Assembly (NCBI GenBank): GCA_903911135.1
Contig: CAIWCG010000163.1
Coordinates: 1-34,053 of the forward strand
Direction of reading: 5' to 3'
DNA: 34,053 nucleotides
DNA from: an uncultured Bacteroidota bacterium
GTDB lineage: Bacteria; Bacteroidota; Bacteroidia; AKYH767-A; JABDAW01
The notes beneath the pieces are model-generated. The model was not told where the DNA came from, did not search any database, and saw only the letters and a list, made by a program, of their open reading frames with translations. This document shows, in pieces, positions 8,545-16,794 of the stretch (position 1 is its first letter; the number at the start of each line of letters is the position of its first letter). A program made the translations under genes and the position numbers.

Positions 8545-9678
8545 TTAGACTTTCGAAACAGGAAACAATTGTTTTAGGACAGAAATTGTGTAATCGATTT
8601 CTTCCTTGGTATTATAGCGGCTAAATGAAAATCTAACATTTGATCTGTTTGGATCAGCATTTATACCAGCTAAAACATGTGAACCAATATTGCTTCCAGA
8701 TGAACATGCACTTCCTCCAGAAGCTGCAATTCCTTCAATATCCAGATTGAACAACAACATTTCCCCGATTTCTGATGGCGGAAACGAAACATTCAAAACT
8801 GTATATAAGCCATTTTCATAATCTCCATTGAATCGAATTCTTGGAATGGCTTCCTTTAATTGGGCAATCATGTAAGATTTTAGCCCCTTTATATATTCCA
8901 TATCCATATCGAGATTCTTGCAGGCAATTTCCAGAGCTTTTGCCAAACCCACTATTCCATATATGTTTTCTGTTCCGCCTCTCATGTTTCTTTCCTGTGA
9001 GCCTCCAAAAATGAATGGATGAATTTTGATGTTACTGTTTATATAAATGAACCCGATACCTTTTGGTCCATGAAATTTATGAGCTGAACAATTGACAAAA
9101 TGAACATTTAAATTCTTTAAATCATAAACATAATGACCCATTGATTGAACTGTATCTGAATGGAATATTGCGTTATACTTCGAGCAGATTTCACTCACCT
9201 TTTTAATTGGCAACAACGTTCCAATTTCGTTATTTGCATGCATCAACGACACTAAACTTCGTTCATTATTGGCTAATAATTCTTGTAAATGTTCCAAGTT
9301 TACATGTCCTTGGGCATCAATGTTTACATAACTTAATTTTATCAATCCCCTTTCTTCCAACTCCTCCAAAGTATGCGTAACTGCATGATGTTCAATCCTT
9401 GAACTGATGACATGCTTGATTCCCAAGTCGCGAACAGTACAGTATATTGCCATATTGTTCGCTTCCGTGCCGCTTGATGTAAAGAAGATTTCGGATGGAG
9501 AAACATTCAATAAGTTAGCTACCGTTTTTCGGGAGGTTTCGATGAGACTTCTTACTTCCCTACCATAGGAATGTATCGAGGAAGGATTACCGAATTTTGT
9601 TTTCATTACTTCCAACATAACGTCTATAACTTCTTGATTTAGAGGCGTTGTTGCAGCATTATCTAAAAATACTTTCAT
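8545..9678 (-). CDS. Cysteine desulfurase (NifS/IscS-like, class V aminotransferase)
   Basis: A 377-aa PLP enzyme that removes sulfur from cysteine as a persulfide for Fe-S clusters, tRNA thiolation and related pathways. The start (FLDNAATTPLN), the PLP-binding Lys201 in SAHKFHGPKG and the persulfide-carrying Cys325 in GGSACSSGS are all visible. The loop is of the IscS/NifS group I type. No iscU, mnmA or other partner lies next to it, so the specific acceptor is unknown. A selenocysteine lyase role feeding the SelD at 21543 is conceivable but unsupported. It sits 57 bp downstream of glmM on the same strand with no obvious own promoter, so co-transcription is possible. Confidence 0.93.
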   Translation of the reverse strand: MKVFLDNAATTPLNQEVIDVMLEVMKTKFGNPSSIHSYGREVRSLIETSRKTVANLLNVSPSEIFFTSSGTEANNMAIYCTVRDLGIKHVISSRIEHHAVTHTLEELEERGLIKLSYVNIDAQGHVNLEHLQELLANNERSLVSLMHANNEIGTLLPIKKVSEICSKYNAIFHSDTVQSMGHYVYDLKNLNVHFVNCSAHKFHGPKGIGFIYINSNIKIHPFIFGGSQERNMRGGTENIYGIVGLAKALEIACKNLDMDMEYIKGLKSYMIAQLKEAIPRIRFNGDYENGLYTVLNVSFPPSEIGEMLLFNLDIEGIAASGGSACSSGSNIGSHVLAGINADPNRSNVRFSFSRYNTKEEIDYTISVLKQLFPVSKV

Positions 9679-9735
9679 ATTTTAAATATTTATTATTAAT
9701 TGATTGATTGTAAGATGTTTTGATATAAATACCTG

Positions 9736-11139
9736 TTATTGTTTGTCCTTGCCGGAAATAATGTCCCTGATGTCGGAAATTATCTTCTCGGCCAAGTTAT
9801 TTGCTGTGGTCACGAAAGCGCTTTCTGCATATATTCTTATAATAGGTTCGGTGTTGGATTTTCTTAGATGCACCCACTCCTTATCAAACTCAATCTTGAC
9901 TCCATCTATCGTATTGATCGGTTGTTTGCTGTATTTCTTTTGTATTTCCGCCAATACATTATCCACATTTATCTCTTTGGTGAGCTCAATCTTGTTTTTT
10001 GAGATAAAATAATTGGGATAATTGGTCCTTAATAGCGAGCAAGTCTTGCCAAACTTGGCCAAATGAGTTAAAAACAAGGCAATTCCTACCAAAGCATCGC
10101 GGCCATAATGCAATTCCGGATAAATGATGCCCCCATTTCCCTCGCCTCCTATTACGGCTTTGTTGGCTTTCATCATCTCCACCACATTGACCTCCCCTAC
10201 TGCTGATGCATAGTAATTTCCCCCATTTTTTAAGGTAATGTCATTCAAAGCTCTGGTAGATGAAAGATTTGAAACGGTATTTCCGCCGTGCTTATGCTTT
10301 AAAATATAGTCAGAAACCGCCACTAAAGTATATTCCTCTCCAAATGGTTCGCCATCCTCTGACACAAATGCCAATCTATCTACATCAGGATCTACCGCTA
10401 TGCCTAAATGGGCATTGTTTTTCTTGACAATCTTCATCAATTCGGACAAATGCTCGGGCAAAGGCTCTGGGTTATGGGTGAAATTTCCATCGGGTGTGCA
10501 AAACAATTCGATGACATCATTTACACCTAACGCTTTCAACAGCATAGGAACCACTATTCCGCCAGTAGAATTTACACAATCGATGACAATCTTGAAATTC
10601 TTTGCCTTTATCGCCTTAACATCTACCAATGGCAAGGCCAAAATCATGTCTATGTGCTTTTGAAAATAAGAATCGTCCGTTTTATAAGTGCCCAATTTGC
10701 TTACGGTGGCATAATTGAATGCATCATTGTCGGCAATGGAAAGAATCTCATTTCCATCGGCTTCAGAGATGAATTCCCCTTTGCTGTTCAGCAGTTTCAA
10801 GGCATTCCACTGTTTCGGATTATGGCTTGCCGTGATGATTATTCCTCCATCTGCCTTCTCTTCCATTACGGCTATCTCCACTGTGGGGGTAGTCGAAAGT
10901 TCCAGGTCTATCACATTGATGCCCATTCCCATAAGCGTTCCGGCAACGATGTTTTTCACCATTTCGCCCGAAATTCTGGCATCGCGGCCAATGACAACCT
11001 TCTTCGTTTCGGTGCTTTTGCCTATTATCCAGGTGCCATAGGCGCTGGTATATTTCACAATATCCAAGGGTGATAAATTTTCCGCTGGCTTCCCTCCTAT
11101 GGTTCCCCGTATTCCTGAAATTGATTTTATTAGAGTCAC
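9736..11139 (-). CDS. glmM: Phosphoglucosamine mutase
   Basis: A 467-aa alpha-D-phosphohexomutase. The phosphoserine loop is TASHNP (Ser105), the Mg loop is DPDVDR (250-255) and the sugar-binding loop is GEGNGG (332-337). The starting SISGIRGTIGG is typical of the Bacteroidota proteins annotated as GlmM, which convert glucosamine-6-phosphate to glucosamine-1-phosphate for UDP-GlcNAc synthesis. A phosphomannomutase or phosphoglucomutase specificity cannot be excluded from sequence alone. The reading frame begins with GTG (11137-11139). No ATG lies between the promoter element TATATTTG (11163-11170, minus) and this codon, so a GTG start is likely. The cysteine desulfurase follows 57 bp downstream. 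Confidence 0.9.
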   Translation of the reverse strand: MTLIKSISGIRGTIGGKPAENLSPLDIVKYTSAYGTWIIGKSTETKKVVIGRDARISGEMVKNIVAGTLMGMGINVIDLELSTTPTVEIAVMEEKADGGIIITASHNPKQWNALKLLNSKGEFISEADGNEILSIADNDAFNYATVSKLGTYKTDDSYFQKHIDMILALPLVDVKAIKAKNFKIVIDCVNSTGGIVVPMLLKALGVNDVIELFCTPDGNFTHNPEPLPEHLSELMKIVKKNNAHLGIAVDPDVDRLAFVSEDGEPFGEEYTLVAVSDYILKHKHGGNTVSNLSSTRALNDITLKNGGNYYASAVGEVNVVEMMKANKAVIGGEGNGGIIYPELHYGRDALVGIALFLTHLAKFGKTCSLLRTNYPNYFISKNKIELTKEINVDNVLAEIQKKYSKQPINTIDGVKIEFDKEWVHLRKSNTEPIIRIYAESAFVTTANNLAEKIISDIRDIISGKDKQ

Positions 11140-11162
11140 TTTGTTTTTAATTTTTGAGGCGG

Positions 11163-11170
11163 CAAATATA
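11163..11170 (-). promoter_or_regulatory. -7 promoter element (TATATTTG) of glmM
   Basis: TAnnTTTG on the minus strand, 23 nt before the GTG start of glmM. Confidence 0.55.
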
Positions 11171-11483
11171 AGCTTTTTATGGATAGTTTTTTATCCCGTT
11201 CACCTTCCTGAAACCAGCATCTCGAATCCTCCCACTTATTCTATACCTATATATATAAGGAGTGGAAAATTATTGGCACTGCCTATTTTAATGATGTTTG
11301 AGGATTGTAAACAGGTATAAGGATCATGGATTTTGATTCCGCCAAGGCTGAAAATGAGTTTTCAGGTGGCAAAAGCGGTTTTTAGCCCTAAAATTCATAA
11401 TTAACCTTTATGCTTATTATCAATGACTTATAAATATTACTTGTAGCCAAAAGCCCTTTTTGGGGTATCGAAAAGAGCAAATG

Positions 11484-11756
11484 CTAAGGATATGTGTAGA
11501 AACCCTAAGGATATGTGTAGATACCCTTAGAAACTCCACTTTAATACTTAGGATATGTGCAGATATACTTAGTATTTGTGTAGATATCCTTAGCATTTGT
11601 TCAGAATCCCTAAGGAACTCCACCTTAATACTTAGTATATGTGCAGATATGCTTAGGATATGTGAAGATTGCCTAAGCATATTTGTAAATACACTTAGTA
11701 TTTCTGCAGATACTTGACAACAATGTGCAGATATTTGACGGATTTGCACCTATCCA
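11484..11756. repeat. Tandem array B: 21-bp period, 11 clear units plus two decayed
   Basis: Units start every 21 bp from 11484, with typical core CTTAGGATATGTGTAGATA. Units 3 (11526-11546) and 7 (11610-11630) are a distinct variant containing ACTCCAC. Units 3-6 and 7-10 align position by position, giving an 84-bp higher-order repeat. The last two units (11715-11756) keep only parts of the core. The array lies between the 3' end of the T9SS gene (11887, minus) and the 5' side of glmM (11139, minus), about 310 bp upstream of the glmM promoter element. The remainder of this 747-bp gap shows no gene. Confidence 0.95.
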
Positions 11757-11886
11757 CTACCGCGCAGGTATTATTGCTGGCAAGCCTTTGCCTTGAGGTT
11801 CAGAAAATTCGTTAAAATTATTGGTATTGGAAATTATAAATAATTTCCATTTATTTTATGCTGATACTATTAATGTAGCTACTCCC

Positions 11887-13551
11887 CTATTTTATGATCA
11901 CCATCTTATCATAAGCCAAAACCGTATTATCAGCCATTATTTTCCAAAAATAAACTCCTGAACTGATGGCCGAAAGATTGATGTTTTGTTTTTCTTGAGT
12001 TGCTGATAGTGGCTGGGTAAGGATTAGATTGCCAAAGAGGTCATATATATTAAGGATACCATTCGTGGTTAGCTTTTGTTCGATAAAGAAATTTCCATTG
12101 TTTGGATTTGGGTAGAGAATTCCATTTTCCTTTTGAACATCAAGCTTGGCAATGCCTGTTTCCAAATCGAGAATCTTGGCCAAAAACATGGTATAATAAC
12201 CAGCATTATAAATGGTATCGGCATCGAAACTTAGCGTGTCGCTCATGTAGGTGCCACACAAGTAAACGGCCCCTGCGGCATCAATGGTAATGCAGGTGGC
12301 ATCGTCAGAATACATAAATCCGCAGTGCTTCGACCACATGTTGCTTCCATTGGCATCAAATTTTGTGATGAACAAGTCGTCGTAACCGTTATTGATGTAA
12401 TTATTGGTGCCGATGGTAATGTTGGTGCTGTTGAAAGTCCCCGATACATATACATTATTGCCATCAGTAGTGCAGCCGGTTCCGTAATCGTCGCCAGTTC
12501 CCACGGCACTTCTCACCCATTGCACATTGCCGTGGTTATTATATTTTGCTATAAACATATCGGCGGTGCCAGCGCCGGAATTTGCCATCGGAAAGGTTCC
12601 AAAAGTGACATTCGTGGATTTGAAATAACCTGAAACGAAGATGTTTCCGGCGTTATCCGTGCATAGCCCCTCCCCTACATCATAGCTGTTTCCACCTACG
12701 CCCTTAGCCCAATCCACCACCCCGGCAGTATCGAGTTTAACCAAAAAGATGTCGCAAATACCATTGGTAGAAAGGGCAGTTGCGCCAAACTGAAGATAGG
12801 TACTGTAAAAAGCGCCGGTTATATATATATTGTTGTTGGCATCAATCACCATCGCATTGGGGCCATCTATGCTGGTTCCGCCAAACCTTTCGGCCATCAC
12901 CTCATGACCGGTTGAATCATATTTCACAAAGAAAATATCTTCCGTACCAGAGGAAGCATTGGTCAGGGTAAAGTTTCCAAAGGTAATCGTTGGGCTCTTG
13001 AAAGTGCCGGTAACGTAGAGATTTGAGTGAGCATCCACCACCAATGCGCTGCCAATGTCTTCGTTGGTTCCACCAGCCTGTTTTGCCCAAATCACATTTC
13101 CGTTGGCATCATATTTTATGATGAATACATCGAAGAGATAGGCAGTATTATTATATAGAGTAGTATTTCCCACAGTCATGGTTGGGCTTCTGAACTTGCC
13201 TGTTACATATACATTGCCGGCAGCATCGGTAGTTACCGCATTGCCAACATCACTATTGGTACCACCTGCACTTCGTGCCCATATCACATTGCCGTTTCCA
13301 TCATATTTCACCAGATAGAAATCGGAAAAACTGTTTACCGTATCGGTATTGGTGAGCGACACATTGCCAAAGGAAACATGATGACTGAAGAAATGGCCAG
13401 TAACATAAACATTGCCAAAATGGTCGGCAGTAGTGGCGTTTCCGTAGGTATGATTGGTAACATCCGCCTCACGTTCCCAAACCCAAGTTTGGGCAGATAC
13501 ATTACAAATGCCAATGATGATGGCGATAAGGAGTAGTGATATTTTTTTCAT
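11887..13551 (-). CDS. T9SS-secreted beta-propeller-like (SBBP-repeat) protein
   Basis: A 554-aa protein with a signal peptide (about 1-20, ending SAQ). About seven repeats follow, each of roughly 55-60 residues and marked by GNVYVTG, TFGN, FFVKYD and GNVIWAK-type strings. These are the SBBP or seven-bladed propeller-like repeats of surface proteins. The tail from about residue 475 (LYPNPNNGNFFIEQ to the end) is a type A T9SS sorting domain. It is therefore expected to be exported and anchored or released at the cell surface, possibly in adhesion or polymer binding. No catalytic motif is visible. The promoter element TATATTTG lies at 13596-13603 (minus), about 44 nt upstream of the ATG. Confidence 0.9.
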   Translation of the reverse strand: MKKISLLLIAIIIGICNVSAQTWVWEREADVTNHTYGNATTADHFGNVYVTGHFFSHHVSFGNVSLTNTDTVNSFSDFYLVKYDGNGNVIWARSAGGTNSDVGNAVTTDAAGNVYVTGKFRSPTMTVGNTTLYNNTAYLFDVFIIKYDANGNVIWAKQAGGTNEDIGSALVVDAHSNLYVTGTFKSPTITFGNFTLTNASSGTEDIFFVKYDSTGHEVMAERFGGTSIDGPNAMVIDANNNIYITGAFYSTYLQFGATALSTNGICDIFLVKLDTAGVVDWAKGVGGNSYDVGEGLCTDNAGNIFVSGYFKSTNVTFGTFPMANSGAGTADMFIAKYNNHGNVQWVRSAVGTGDDYGTGCTTDGNNVYVSGTFNSTNITIGTNNYINNGYDDLFITKFDANGSNMWSKHCGFMYSDDATCITIDAAGAVYLCGTYMSDTLSFDADTIYNAGYYTMFLAKILDLETGIAKLDVQKENGILYPNPNNGNFFIEQKLTTNGILNIYDLFGNLILTQPLSATQEKQNINLSAISSGVYFWKIMADNTVLAYDKMVIIK

Positions 13552-13595
13552 GTTGTTTTTGTTTTAATGAATGATGAGTTTGTTTATTGATGTGG

Positions 13596-13603
13596 CAAAT
13601 ATA
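13596..13603 (-). promoter_or_regulatory. -7 promoter element (TATATTTG) of the SBBP/T9SS gene
   Basis: TAnnTTTG on the minus strand, 44 nt upstream of the ATG at 13551. Confidence 0.5.
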
Positions 13604-13757
13604 TGCAATGTATTTTACATTTCATAATTAATGGTTTCAAAATAAAAGTACTTTCAACACCTATAATAAGTCCGTTTTATAGGTCCTCCTCCCTATCAAA
13701 CCAAATAAATTTAAAGAGAACCATTATAAATTTTTTTTATTAAGTAATATTTTTTTG

Positions 13758-13765
13758 TATCTTTG
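13758..13765 (+). promoter_or_regulatory. -7 promoter element (TATCTTTG) of the RRM gene
   Basis: TAnnTTTG, 26 nt before the ATG at 13792, with a T-rich stretch upstream. Confidence 0.65.
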
Positions 13766-13791
13766 CCGCCTAATTAAAAAAATATAATAAA

Positions 13792-14103
13792 ATGAGAATT
13801 TTCGTAGGCGGTCTTCCTTATAGTATTGAGGAAGGCGAAGTTAGGAAGCATTTTGAGAACTTCGGAACAGTTGCTTCTGTAAACATTATTTCCGATAAAA
13901 TGACCGGTCGCAGTAAAGGCTTCGGCTTTGTTGACATGGAAAACGATGAGGAGGCCAACAAGGCGATGTCCGAATTGAACGGAAAAGAACTTGAAGGTAA
14001 AAAATTAACTGTAACTGTTGCAGAAGAAAGAAAACCAAGAGAAGATGGCAAACGTGGTGGTGGCGGATACAACCGTGGCCGCAGCGACGGTAACCGTTGG
14101 TAA
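13792..14103 (+). CDS. Small RRM-domain RNA-binding protein with RGG-like tail
   Basis: A 103-aa protein made of one RNA recognition motif (residues 1-78) and a glycine/arginine-rich tail. RNP2 is IFVGGL (3-8) and RNP1 is KGFGFVDM (42-49), both with the expected aromatic residues for single-stranded RNA binding. The tail (GGGGYNRGR) resembles those of cyanobacterial Rbp and Bacteroidota RRM proteins. Such proteins are abundant and often cold-induced, with roles in mRNA handling, but the target here is unknown. A clear TATCTTTG element at 13758-13765 and a strong terminator at 14133-14163 make it a well-bounded single-gene transcript. Confidence 0.95.
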   Translation: MRIFVGGLPYSIEEGEVRKHFENFGTVASVNIISDKMTGRSKGFGFVDMENDEEANKAMSELNGKELEGKKLTVTVAEERKPREDGKRGGGGYNRGRSDGNRW

Positions 14104-14132
14104 TCAGTATCGACAAGTACACTAAAACGACT

Positions 14133-14163
14133 AAAGGGAGATTAATAATCTCCCTTTTTTTAT
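14133..14163 (+). terminator. Rho-independent terminator of the RRM gene
   Basis: An 11-bp perfect stem (AAAGGGAGATT with AATCTCCCTTT) and a 3-nt loop, followed by a T-run. It is a strong terminator, and its A-rich 5' flank lets it also serve the converging arginine decarboxylase gene. Confidence 0.9.
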
Positions 14164-14213
14164 TTAATCGATGAAATAACTAAGGAATCTATTCCAAACA
14201 ATTACAGTCTAAA

Positions 14214-15617
14214 TTAATATCCCAAAATCTTAAGCATCGATTTGGCGCTTTGTTCCTTGGCAAATAGGCGCGTGGTGATTTCGCCATCTTCATTTCTATC
14301 GATGATGACATGTTTGGGGGCAGGCACCAAACAGTGTTGAATGCCACCATACCCACCCAATGATTCCTGATATGCTCCTGTATGAAAGAAGCCTATATAA
14401 AGCAGGTCTTCTGCCGGACTTTCGCCATTAAGTTTTGGAAGATAAACTACGTTATTTGAAGATTCTCGGTTATAATAATCATCGCTATCACATGTCAATC
14501 CACCAATATTAACCCTCCAATATTCATTGTCCCATTTATTGATTGCAAGCAAAATGAATTTCTGATTGATGCCCCAGGTATCGGGCAAGGTAGTAATAAA
14601 TGAACTATCAATCATATACCATAATTCATTATCATTCTGTTGCTTTTGGTCAATTACGGAATATAATATTGCACCACTTTCGGCAACAGTAAAGCTGCCG
14701 AACTCTGTAAATATGTTAGGTTCTTTCACCTCTCGCTGAACACAAGTATTTTTAATTTGCTGGATGATTTCGTCAGCCATATATTCATAATCGTAGTTGA
14801 AATCCAATTTTGTTTTGATTGGGAATCCACCACCAATATCCAATGATTCCAACTCAGGGCAGATTTTCTTTAGGTCGCAATAAACATTTATACACTTATG
14901 TAGTTCATTCCAATAGTAGGCTGAATCCTTGATACCGGTATTGATAAAGAAGTGAAGCATTTTAAGTTCAAACTTAGGATTATTCTTTATTTTGGTCTTA
15001 TAGAAATCCAAAATGTCATTGTATCTGATACCCAGCCTGGAGGTATAGAAATCATTCGATGGCTCTTCATCGGCAGCAATCCTAATTCCTATCTTGCATT
15101 TGACATTGTTATTTGTTTGATAATAGTTCAGCTCCTTCATGTTATCTAAGATGGGGATGGCATTGACAAAACCGTCATTGATCAATTGAGAAATATATTC
15201 CATATAATTATCTCTTTTAAAACCATTGAACAGAATATATTTATTCTTGTCAATCTTTCCTTCTTCAAATAGCTTGTGAATAATCGGAATGTCATAAGCC
15301 GATGAAGTTTCAAGATGCACATCATTTTTCAGCACTTCATCCATAATGAATGAAAAGTGAGAACTTTTGGTACAATAGCAGTAAGTATAAGTACCCTTAT
15401 AATCAGCCTTAGCAATTGCTACATTAAAGAACTTCTTTGCCTTTTGTATCTGCGTGCTTATCTTTGGAAGGTAGGTTATCTTCAATGGTGTTCCATATTG
15501 TTCAATGATGTCCATCAAGGAAATACCTTGAAAGTGTATGATACCATCAATAAGTTCAAAACCTTCCTGTGGAAAATCGAATGTTTGATCAATTAAGTCT
15601 CTATATTTGTTTTTCAT
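14214..15617 (-). CDS. Arginine decarboxylase, short Bacteroidota type (PLP fold III)
   Basis: A 467-aa fold-type III PLP decarboxylase. The PLP lysine is Lys84 in YCTKSSH, the phosphate-binding glycines are at 262-264 (DIGGGFP), and the active-site Cys376-Asp377 lies in LTCDSDD. Family knowledge: proteins of this length in Bacteroidota are annotated as arginine decarboxylase, converting arginine to agmatine for polyamine synthesis. They lack the extra domains of the 658-aa E. coli SpeA. Diaminopimelate or ornithine decarboxylase specificity is less likely but cannot be excluded by motif alone. The arginine context (arginase divergent, then argS) supports the call. A -7 element lies at 15682-15689 (minus). 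Confidence 0.82.
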   Translation of the reverse strand: MKNKYRDLIDQTFDFPQEGFELIDGIIHFQGISLMDIIEQYGTPLKITYLPKISTQIQKAKKFFNVAIAKADYKGTYTYCYCTKSSHFSFIMDEVLKNDVHLETSSAYDIPIIHKLFEEGKIDKNKYILFNGFKRDNYMEYISQLINDGFVNAIPILDNMKELNYYQTNNNVKCKIGIRIAADEEPSNDFYTSRLGIRYNDILDFYKTKIKNNPKFELKMLHFFINTGIKDSAYYWNELHKCINVYCDLKKICPELESLDIGGGFPIKTKLDFNYDYEYMADEIIQQIKNTCVQREVKEPNIFTEFGSFTVAESGAILYSVIDQKQQNDNELWYMIDSSFITTLPDTWGINQKFILLAINKWDNEYWRVNIGGLTCDSDDYYNRESSNNVVYLPKLNGESPAEDLLYIGFFHTGAYQESLGGYGGIQHCLVPAPKHVIIDRNEDGEITTRLFAKEQSAKSMLKILGY

Positions 15618-15629
15618 TTAAATAATTAT

Positions 15630-15637
15630 TATATTTG
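15630..15637 (+). promoter_or_regulatory. Candidate -7 element (TATATTTG) for arginase
   Basis: TAnnTTTG on the plus strand, 100 nt upstream of the arginase ATG. If used, the transcript starts inside the arginine decarboxylase leader. It is an AT-rich region, so a chance match is possible. Confidence 0.4.
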
Positions 15638-15681
15638 TAATCGAATATTAATTGTAAGTTTGCCGGATTAGAATCGGGATG

Positions 15682-15689
15682 CAAAAGTA
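15682..15689 (-). promoter_or_regulatory. -7 promoter element (TACTTTTG) of arginine decarboxylase
   Basis: TAnnTTTG on the minus strand, 64 nt upstream of the ATG at 15617. It overlaps the probable 5' leader of the divergent arginase transcript. Confidence 0.5.
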
Positions 15690-15737
15690 AGTAACTCGGA
15701 TGATATAAAAAAGTATAATGTAAAATATTTTAGTATT

Positions 15738-16682
15738 ATGAAATCATTAAAGATAATAGAAGTAAAATCAGAAATTGGTGCAGGAACGCGTGGAGCCAGT
15801 TTAGGTCCTGATGCAATAAGAATTGCAGCTTTAGACTATGGAAGCAACCTATTTAGGGTTGAGAAGTCAAGCCAAGTACCTGTTGACAACAACATTTTGT
15901 TTGATTCTCAAGGTAGCCCTTACGCTAAACGGATTAAAGGTATGGTAACTTTATATGAGAAGATAGCTACCGAGGTTTCGCATACATTAAAGCATAATGA
16001 ATTCCCTTTGATTTTGGCTGGCGACCACAGTTCTGCTGGTGGCACGATAGCTGGAATTAAGATGGCGTATCCCAAACAACGCCTTGGTGTAATATGGATT
16101 GATGCTCATGCTGATTTGCATTCCCCATACACTACTCCATCTGGAAATCTTCATGGAATGCCACTTGCTGTCTCTTTAGGTGAGGATAATGTTCAGAATA
16201 AAATGAACAAACCTGACAAAGAAACTGTTGATTTATGGAATAAATTGAAGAAAATCGGCAATATTTCACCTAAAATCGAGTATCGAGACATAGTATATAT
16301 ATGCCTTCGTGATGTGGAACCGGAAGAATCGTATCTCTTGAAGAAACATCATGTTAAGATATTCACAACATCAGAAGTTAGACGAAATGGTGTTGAAAAG
16401 ATTGCCCGAGATGCCTTATCCCATCTTTCAAAATGCAATCTTATCTACATTTCCTTTGATGTGGATTCGATGGATTCATCCATTTCTAAAGGAACTGGAA
16501 CTCCAGTTCGTAATGGAATTACAGAAAAGGAAGCTGGAAGTCTTTGTGTTCGACTGATACAGAATGAAAAAGTCTGTTGTTTCGAAATTGCTGAAGTAAA
16601 TCCTACTCTTGATAAGGAAAATCTGATGGCCGAGAACACTTTTGAGATTCTTCAAAGGATCGTTAGCCAACTTACCAACTAA
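15738..16682 (+). CDS. Arginase (ureohydrolase family)
   Basis: A 314-aa binuclear manganese ureohydrolase. Metal ligands are visible: His97 in AGDHSSAGG, Asp122/His124/Asp126 in DAHADLH, and Asp241/Asp243 in SFDVDSMDSS. The substrate loop PSGNLHGMPLAVSLG (134-148) and the later EVNPTLD follow the Bacillus-type arginase pattern closely, favouring arginine to ornithine plus urea over agmatinase or formimidoylglutamase. It is divergent from arginine decarboxylase and followed 112 bp later by argS, so arginine use by three routes is encoded in one 4.4-kb block. Confidence 0.88.
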   Translation: MKSLKIIEVKSEIGAGTRGASLGPDAIRIAALDYGSNLFRVEKSSQVPVDNNILFDSQGSPYAKRIKGMVTLYEKIATEVSHTLKHNEFPLILAGDHSSAGGTIAGIKMAYPKQRLGVIWIDAHADLHSPYTTPSGNLHGMPLAVSLGEDNVQNKMNKPDKETVDLWNKLKKIGNISPKIEYRDIVYICLRDVEPEESYLLKKHHVKIFTTSEVRRNGVEKIARDALSHLSKCNLIYISFDVDSMDSSISKGTGTPVRNGITEKEAGSLCVRLIQNEKVCCFEIAEVNPTLDKENLMAENTFEILQRIVSQLTN

Positions 16683-16794
16683 AATTATTCCAATTTAATA
16701 CTAATTAATTCTTCCATTGGGAAGGAACACTTATATTATAGTGTAGTCTTTTGTCATTAATACTAATAAACTAAATAAATACCCCCAAATAATT

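Noticed and set aside
11208-11240. tRNA-like string CTCGAATCCTCCCACTT
   Set aside because: No acceptor stem, D-arm or anticodon stem can be folded around it.
15738-16682. Formimidoylglutamase (HutG) for the ureohydrolase, given hutI nearby
   Set aside because: The substrate loop PSGNLHGMPLAVSLG and EVNPTLD follow arginase. The arginine neighbours agree, and hutI is 8 kb away.
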